The notes beneath the pieces are model-generated. The model was not told where the DNA came from, ran no database searches, and was given only the letters and a program-made list of their open reading frames with translations. From assembly GCA_036925085.1 (NCBI GenBank), contig JAUPFP010000006.1, positions 2,755,131-2,819,130 of the forward strand: a stretch of 64,000 nt of DNA. Direction: 5' to 3'. The position numbers and the translations under genes are program-made. The first letter of the stretch is position 1; the number at the start of each line of letters is the position of its first letter. Shown one piece after another: positions 59,706 to 64,000 of the stretch. This stretch comes from Brachycybe producta. Its lineage: Eukaryota > Arthropoda > Diplopoda > Playtdesmida > Andrognathidae.

Positions 59706-60174
59706 AATAAAAGCAAAACTGTTGCTTAAAAAGTCTTTTCCAAAGTCGCCTGTGTGCCAAGGGCCTTAAGAACCTGATTTAGATAAATTCAAGTTGAAGA
59801 AAAGAGTTCAAATTGCAAGTTTCCTGCTTGAATTTGGTTGGGTTCTTTACTTGTACAGATTAATAAAAATTAGATTATAAAAATAAAACCTTCCAAAAGG
59901 ATTTCCTTTCGCAAGAAATTAAAAAAAAAGATTAATTAGTAAAGAAAGACATCCCGCAATAACCGGAAATAAATTAGAAGAACAAAACACGAAATGTTAT
60001 TATTCATAAAAAATCATATTAGTGAAAAAATGGTCCGGTCATTGGTCAGCCAATAACTGACCAAATGTTACGTCAACACAATGCATTTGTAATTGGCTAA
60101 CCATTAAGAAAAAAACCTCTTTGAACTCTCTCTCTCTCTTTGCTTATTTTTCTGTCCTTCCGGAGCAAGACCTT
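59706..60174. other. Non-genic sequence
   Basis: Contains a half copy of the 4448 element near 59748. No gene recognised. Confidence 0.35.
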
Positions 60175-60620
60175 AAGCCCCGTTTTCACGATGATAGGCT
60201 TTCACGACAGTTGCTGCTGTCATGAGAGCAACTATCGCGAGAACTATCATAGTGAAGACCACATGATAGTCACTGTTACGATAGCACTATCATAACTATC
60301 TCATTTGATTATAGATAGTTGATAGTACTTACTATCGCGATAGTAATAGTTGTTGAGTGACCGGCGCTTGTAGTGAGAAATATCCACTTTGTAGGGAAAT
60401 TTGGCTTCTGATGGAGGGAGGGAGAGAGAGGCAACACTGTTGTTTACTCAATGATATCCTATGAAGTAGACGTGTCACACTGTCACATGTGACAGACAAC
60501 TATCACCGTTACGGTTCAAGACGTGTAGACTGAACTGCTATCGTGAGAGTGAACTATCACAAACTTTCATGACAGCTACTCTCAAGGAAAGAACTATCGC
60601 CAACGTGAAAACGAGGCTTT
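60175..60620. repeat. Foldback family C copy 2, about 445 bp
   Basis: Ends AAGCCCCGTTTTCACGATG / AACGTGAAAACGAGGCTTT; interior co-linear with copy 1 (GTAGGGAAAT..GGCTTCT, GAGAGGCAACACTGTTGTTT). Confidence 0.9.
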
Positions 60621-60745
60621 TAGAAACTAGAAGGGTGGCTTACTGTATGTATTTTCATATTGATATATCCTTCAAAATAAACTTTTTGTGTCTGTTTTGA
60701 AAATGCAAGATTTACAAAATCATCAGTTCATAAAACACCTCAAAA
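60620..60745. repeat. Foldback family A partial copy abutting family C
   Basis: TTTTAGAAACTAGAAGGGTG follows family C without spacer, then TTCAAAATAAACTTTTTGTG. The right arm is absent. Confidence 0.7.
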
Positions 60746-61540
60746 AAATCTTCCAATCTTAAACATTTCCACCAACAAAACTAAATAGCAACTATTTTTT
60801 ATAAATTAAATTTATATTAAGCTATAAAAAAAAGTGAGAATTTGAAATTCAACCACAAAAAAAAAACAAAAGAAATAAAAGACAATAGAATTTGGAAGGA
60901 AATATAAAAAAGTGGCATTTGAAAGATTCTTAAGTTTTTTTGTTGGTTTTTTAAAAAACTGTCGGTTGAATTTTCACAACCAATAATTCTTTTTTTTTAT
61001 TATTCGTACATATTACGAATTTTTTTTCTTTCTTTTAAAAAATAAGCGATTTTTTAAAATATACGACGACCTGAAACGAACCCGTTTTCTCATTATTTCC
61101 GTTCCAGGAACTCAACTGGAAGCAATTTCTCAATTAATTTCATAACAAACAATAAAATTGTATTTTTTTTCTTCTTCACTTCAGTCTTATTTTAGTTATT
61201 ATTATTATAACTATTATAACATCAGAATTCTTCATTTATTTTAGAATATTAATAATTATGCTTAAAAAAGATAAAAATGTCTAGAAAAAAAGAACAACTT
61301 TTAAGTAACTTGATTAAATTTTTTTTTAAAAAGAAAAGTTGTTAATAGAAATCTAAACTAATAAAATTAACATGTCAAACAAGTAAACCGTCGTCCATTA
61401 TTACAACTTCTCATAAAAAGTCATGAACTCAATTAAGAGTGTATTAAGTTTAATTAAGAGGCTAATCTAATTTCGAACCTCACTAATTAAGGCGTGTTTT
61501 AAGTGCTCTCTAAACGGCGCCATCCGAATTCTTGTTAATT
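60746..61540. other. Non-genic A/T-rich sequence
   Basis: No gene or recognised repeat copy. Confidence 0.35.
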
Positions 61541-61544
61541 CTAG

Positions 61545-61950
61545 AGAAACTTGAATGTGTTTTAGAAACTAGAAGGGTTTTTTTTATGTTGATATCTTTC
61601 TGAAAACACTTTCTAGTTTCTAAAACATTTTACAGTCTGTCTTAATTTTACCCTTCTGATAGAAAATAATCAAGAGTTTCAAAATCAGCTGTTCAAAATA
61701 AATTTTTATAGCCAAAAATTTAGAAAAATCGGTCTGCTTAAAATTGGGTTATTTTCAAATTAATGAAAAGCTTATTTTGAAAGATATCAAACTTTTAAAA
61801 AAATATTCCTAAATGATGGAGCTACCCTTCCAGTTTCTAAAACAAATTCAAGTTTCTCTACTCATTTTGCACCTGAAAGACAGAATAATCGAAGAGTTTG
61901 AAAGGCCTTGTGGGGGTTTGCACTTTAAAAAGTATAAAACCACCTTTATT
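61545..61950. repeat. Two foldback family A fragments
   Basis: 61545-61690: AGAAACTAGAAGGGTTT plus a right terminus AAAATCAGCTGTTCAAAATA. 61690-61950: AAAAGCTTATTTTGAAAGAT, CTACCCTTCCAGTTTC, ACCTGAAAGACAGAATAATC. Confidence 0.75.
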
Positions 61951-62475
61951 CGTAACGTAATCCTTTGTCAAAAGAAGAAAACCTAAGAAACTTTACTCGA
62001 AAGAAGTCGAGACTTTTGAAACAACCCTCTTGTTACTATTATTGTCAATTTTCCTACCTGAACTCCCGAGGGTCACAAAAGCGAAAGAAAAACGAAAACT
62101 TGAAGAGAAAACTTAAAAATGAAGAACCAACTAACAACGGAAGACAGATTACTACGAATTTAATTTGTTATCTAGAATGAAGAAGAAGAAAAAAAAGCCG
62201 CTTGAATATATATATTAAGTAATTTTGGGCTGTTTTTTTTACGCAGAGAAAACATAAAAAAGGGTTTCTTTTTTTAAATTTCTGATATCTTATCAGAAAT
62301 AAATAAAAATTGAAATGAAGTAGAATTAATCAAATTTAAAAGCCCAGTTTGTCGTTTTCCTTCTTCTTCTCCCTTTCTTGTAAAGAAACCAACCAAATGA
62401 GAACATTTCTTTGGTCATTTTTTTTCTTCTGTTGAAACTGAATAAATTTAGCAAAACCAGAAGAAAAATGTCAAC

Positions 62476-62507
62476 TTTTCTCTCTCTCTCTCTCTCTCTC
62501 TCCGTTA

Positions 62508-62546
<39 letters not shown>

Positions 62547-63215
62547 TCTCTCTTTTACTGTCTCTCTCTCTTACTGTTCCTCTCACTGATATTTACTATA
62601 TCTCTCTCCCTTACTGTCTCTCTCTCTCTCTTACTTTCTCTCTCTCTCTCTTACTGTCTCTCCCTTACTGTCTTTCTCTCTCTCTCTCTCTCTCTCCTTC
62701 TCTCTTTTACTGTCTCTCTCTCTCTCTCCTTCTCTCTTTTACTGTCTCTCTCTCTCTCTCTCTCTCTTACTGTTCCTCTCACTGATATTTACTATATCTC
62801 TCTCCCTTACTGTCTCTCTCTCTCCCTTACTGTCTCTCTCTCTCTCTCTCTCTTACTTTCTCTCTCTCTCTCTCTCTCTCCTTCTCTCTTTTACTGTCTC
62901 TCTCTCTCTCTCCTTCTCTCTTTTACTGTCTCTCTCTCTCTCTCTCTCTCTTACTGTTCCTCTCACTGATATTTACTATATCTCTCTCCCTTACTGTCTC
63001 TCTCTCTCTCTCTCACTTTCTCACCCTTACTGTCTTTCTCTCTTACTTTCTCTCTCTTACTGTTCCTCTCACTGATATTTACTATCTCTTTCCCCCTTAC
63101 TGTCTTTCTCACTCATTGACATTTACTCTCTCTCTCTCTCTCTCTCGCTTTATCTCTCTTACAGTCTTTCTCACTCACTTATTTACTATCTCTCACTATG
63201 AGTCTCTCGTACTGT
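62476..63215. repeat. Long (CT)n tract with a higher-order repeat
   Basis: About 740 bases of CTCT interspersed with TTACTGT. The block TTACTGTTCCTCTCACTGAT recurs at about 62571, 62767 and 62951 and partly at 63058, so longer units of 185-195 bases are superimposed. Open frames across it are not genes. Confidence 0.9.
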
Positions 63216-63495
63216 CTCTCTCATTGTCATTGCATCTCCCCATCTATCTATCTTTTTTCTGAAATAAGAACAAGTTATGAAAAAAGTGCAGCAAAAATCA
63301 AACAAAAACTACCGGTCTGATTAATTTCTGGTAGATTTTAAAATTTTCAATGTCAAACTCACTGAAAAAAAAAACTGAAATTGTATAATAAGTTGATCCA
63401 CATTGACATGTAATAATAATAATAATAACAAATATGTATCAAAACGTTAAATTATTACCATAATAAAATTGTTCAAAAAATAATGATAATGTTAC

Positions 63496-63872
63496 CTCGA
63501 GTTCAGAACGGAACGTCCCGCCGCCGCCGCCGTCGTCGTCGTCGCATTATAACTACAGTTGTCACCATTAGTAGACATCATCATAGTCGTCGTCCCCGTG
63601 TTAACTGCATTCGAAAATGAAGACGTATTCACATTTGGAGTAGGATGACATCGCTGCTGCTGTTGCTGATGATTAAAATGAGACGAAGTTCGTCCTCCTC
63701 CTCCTCCTAAACCAGCAGCAACTCTGAATGATGCTGAACGTTCTCTACTGGCGGTGCCGCTACTCCTGTTCGATGGCGAGGTGGAAGAGGAGGCTGCGTT
63801 GTTTATCTTCAAATGTTGCATCATAGTTGACATTGCTGTTGTTATTGGTGGTGCCAACTGTTGCATCAACAT
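63496..63872 (-). CDS. Partial coding exon, Gln/Ser/Thr/Ala-rich protein of unknown identity
   Basis: About 125 residues from the possible ATG at 63872 to a consensus donor (CTCGAG|GTAACA) at 63496, ending in phase 2. Content: MLMQQLAPPITTAMSTMMQH, a Ser-rich stretch with SRERSASFRVAAGLGGGGG, QQQQQ, and a Thr/Ala run. CpG-rich codon use matches the genes in the window and not the repeats around it. The next exon to the left (3' on this strand) was not found. It could be a 5' exon of the kinesin reached through a roughly 9 kb intron, or the first exon of a different gene extending beyond the window. An open frame continues 39 bases upstream to a stop, so an acceptor there is also possible. Confidence 0.5.
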
Positions 63873-64000
63873 CGGCGGCGTTCTTGTAACAACGCCCGGA
63901 AAACCCTTTTCAAGTTAAATGAGATATTTATTAGATTAGTAGATATAATAAGAGGTGCATTCGCACGCACATTCTATGTATGTGCCTTATTGGTTCGAGA

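Noticed and set aside
62411..62785. Ser/Leu-repeat protein
   Set aside because: Translation of the CT tract.

Overview
The window is animal nuclear DNA: nine multi-exon protein genes with small introns (many of 40-120 bp, others a few hundred bp, the longer ones usually holding a repeat), all recognisable as metazoan families. The sequence is roughly two-thirds A+T by eye and saturated with short foldback (MITE-like) repeats. KIF26, the PHF7/G2E3-type PHD protein, KLHDC2 and TMEM179-type genes point to a metazoan. Compact introns suggest an invertebrate with a fairly small genome; a tunicate would fit, but I cannot name the species.

Layout. 1-19 kb is a gene-poor stretch made of foldback elements, a tRNA-derived SINE copy, a tRNA-unrelated inverted pair, a CGCCAAA repeat with a (TTAGG)n patch, and simple repeats. 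19.0-23.9 kb (+) is exonuclease 1. 25.0-26.4 kb (-) is a TMEM179-like four-helix membrane protein. 27.6-30.8 kb (-) is a PHF7-like PHD protein, head-to-head with the copper chaperone CCS at 31.5-32.7 kb (+). 33.6-36.2 kb (-) is a KLHDC2-type kelch E3 adaptor, head-to-head with RAB1 at 36.8-38.3 kb (+). A 2.8 kb repeat-rich gap follows. 41.1-44.9 kb (-) is mitochondrial-type acetyl-CoA synthetase, 46.7-48.5 kb (-) is YIF1 and 49.8-54.7 kb (-) is a KIF26-type kinesin. 55-63.4 kb is again gene-free and repeat-rich, ending in a long CT tract. A Gln/Ser-rich coding exon of an unidentified gene (-) lies at 63.5-63.9 kb.

The genes do not form a pathway. They are ordinary housekeeping or cell-biology genes in DNA repair, chromatin reading, copper delivery to SOD1, protein degradation, ER-Golgi traffic (RAB1 and YIF1), acetate activation and Wnt/planar-polarity type signalling. 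The exon joins below were worked out by hand from splice signals, reading phase and remembered family sequences; in eight of the nine genes all joins conserve frame. The last exon of the TMEM179-like gene and the 5' end of KIF26 remain open.

The notable non-genic content is one foldback family present about 25 times in 64 kb, two other MITE families with 2-3 copies each, a three-copy tRNA-SINE, nested inverted repeats, and at least two introns that appear to use GC donors. I found no convincing novel multi-gene system.
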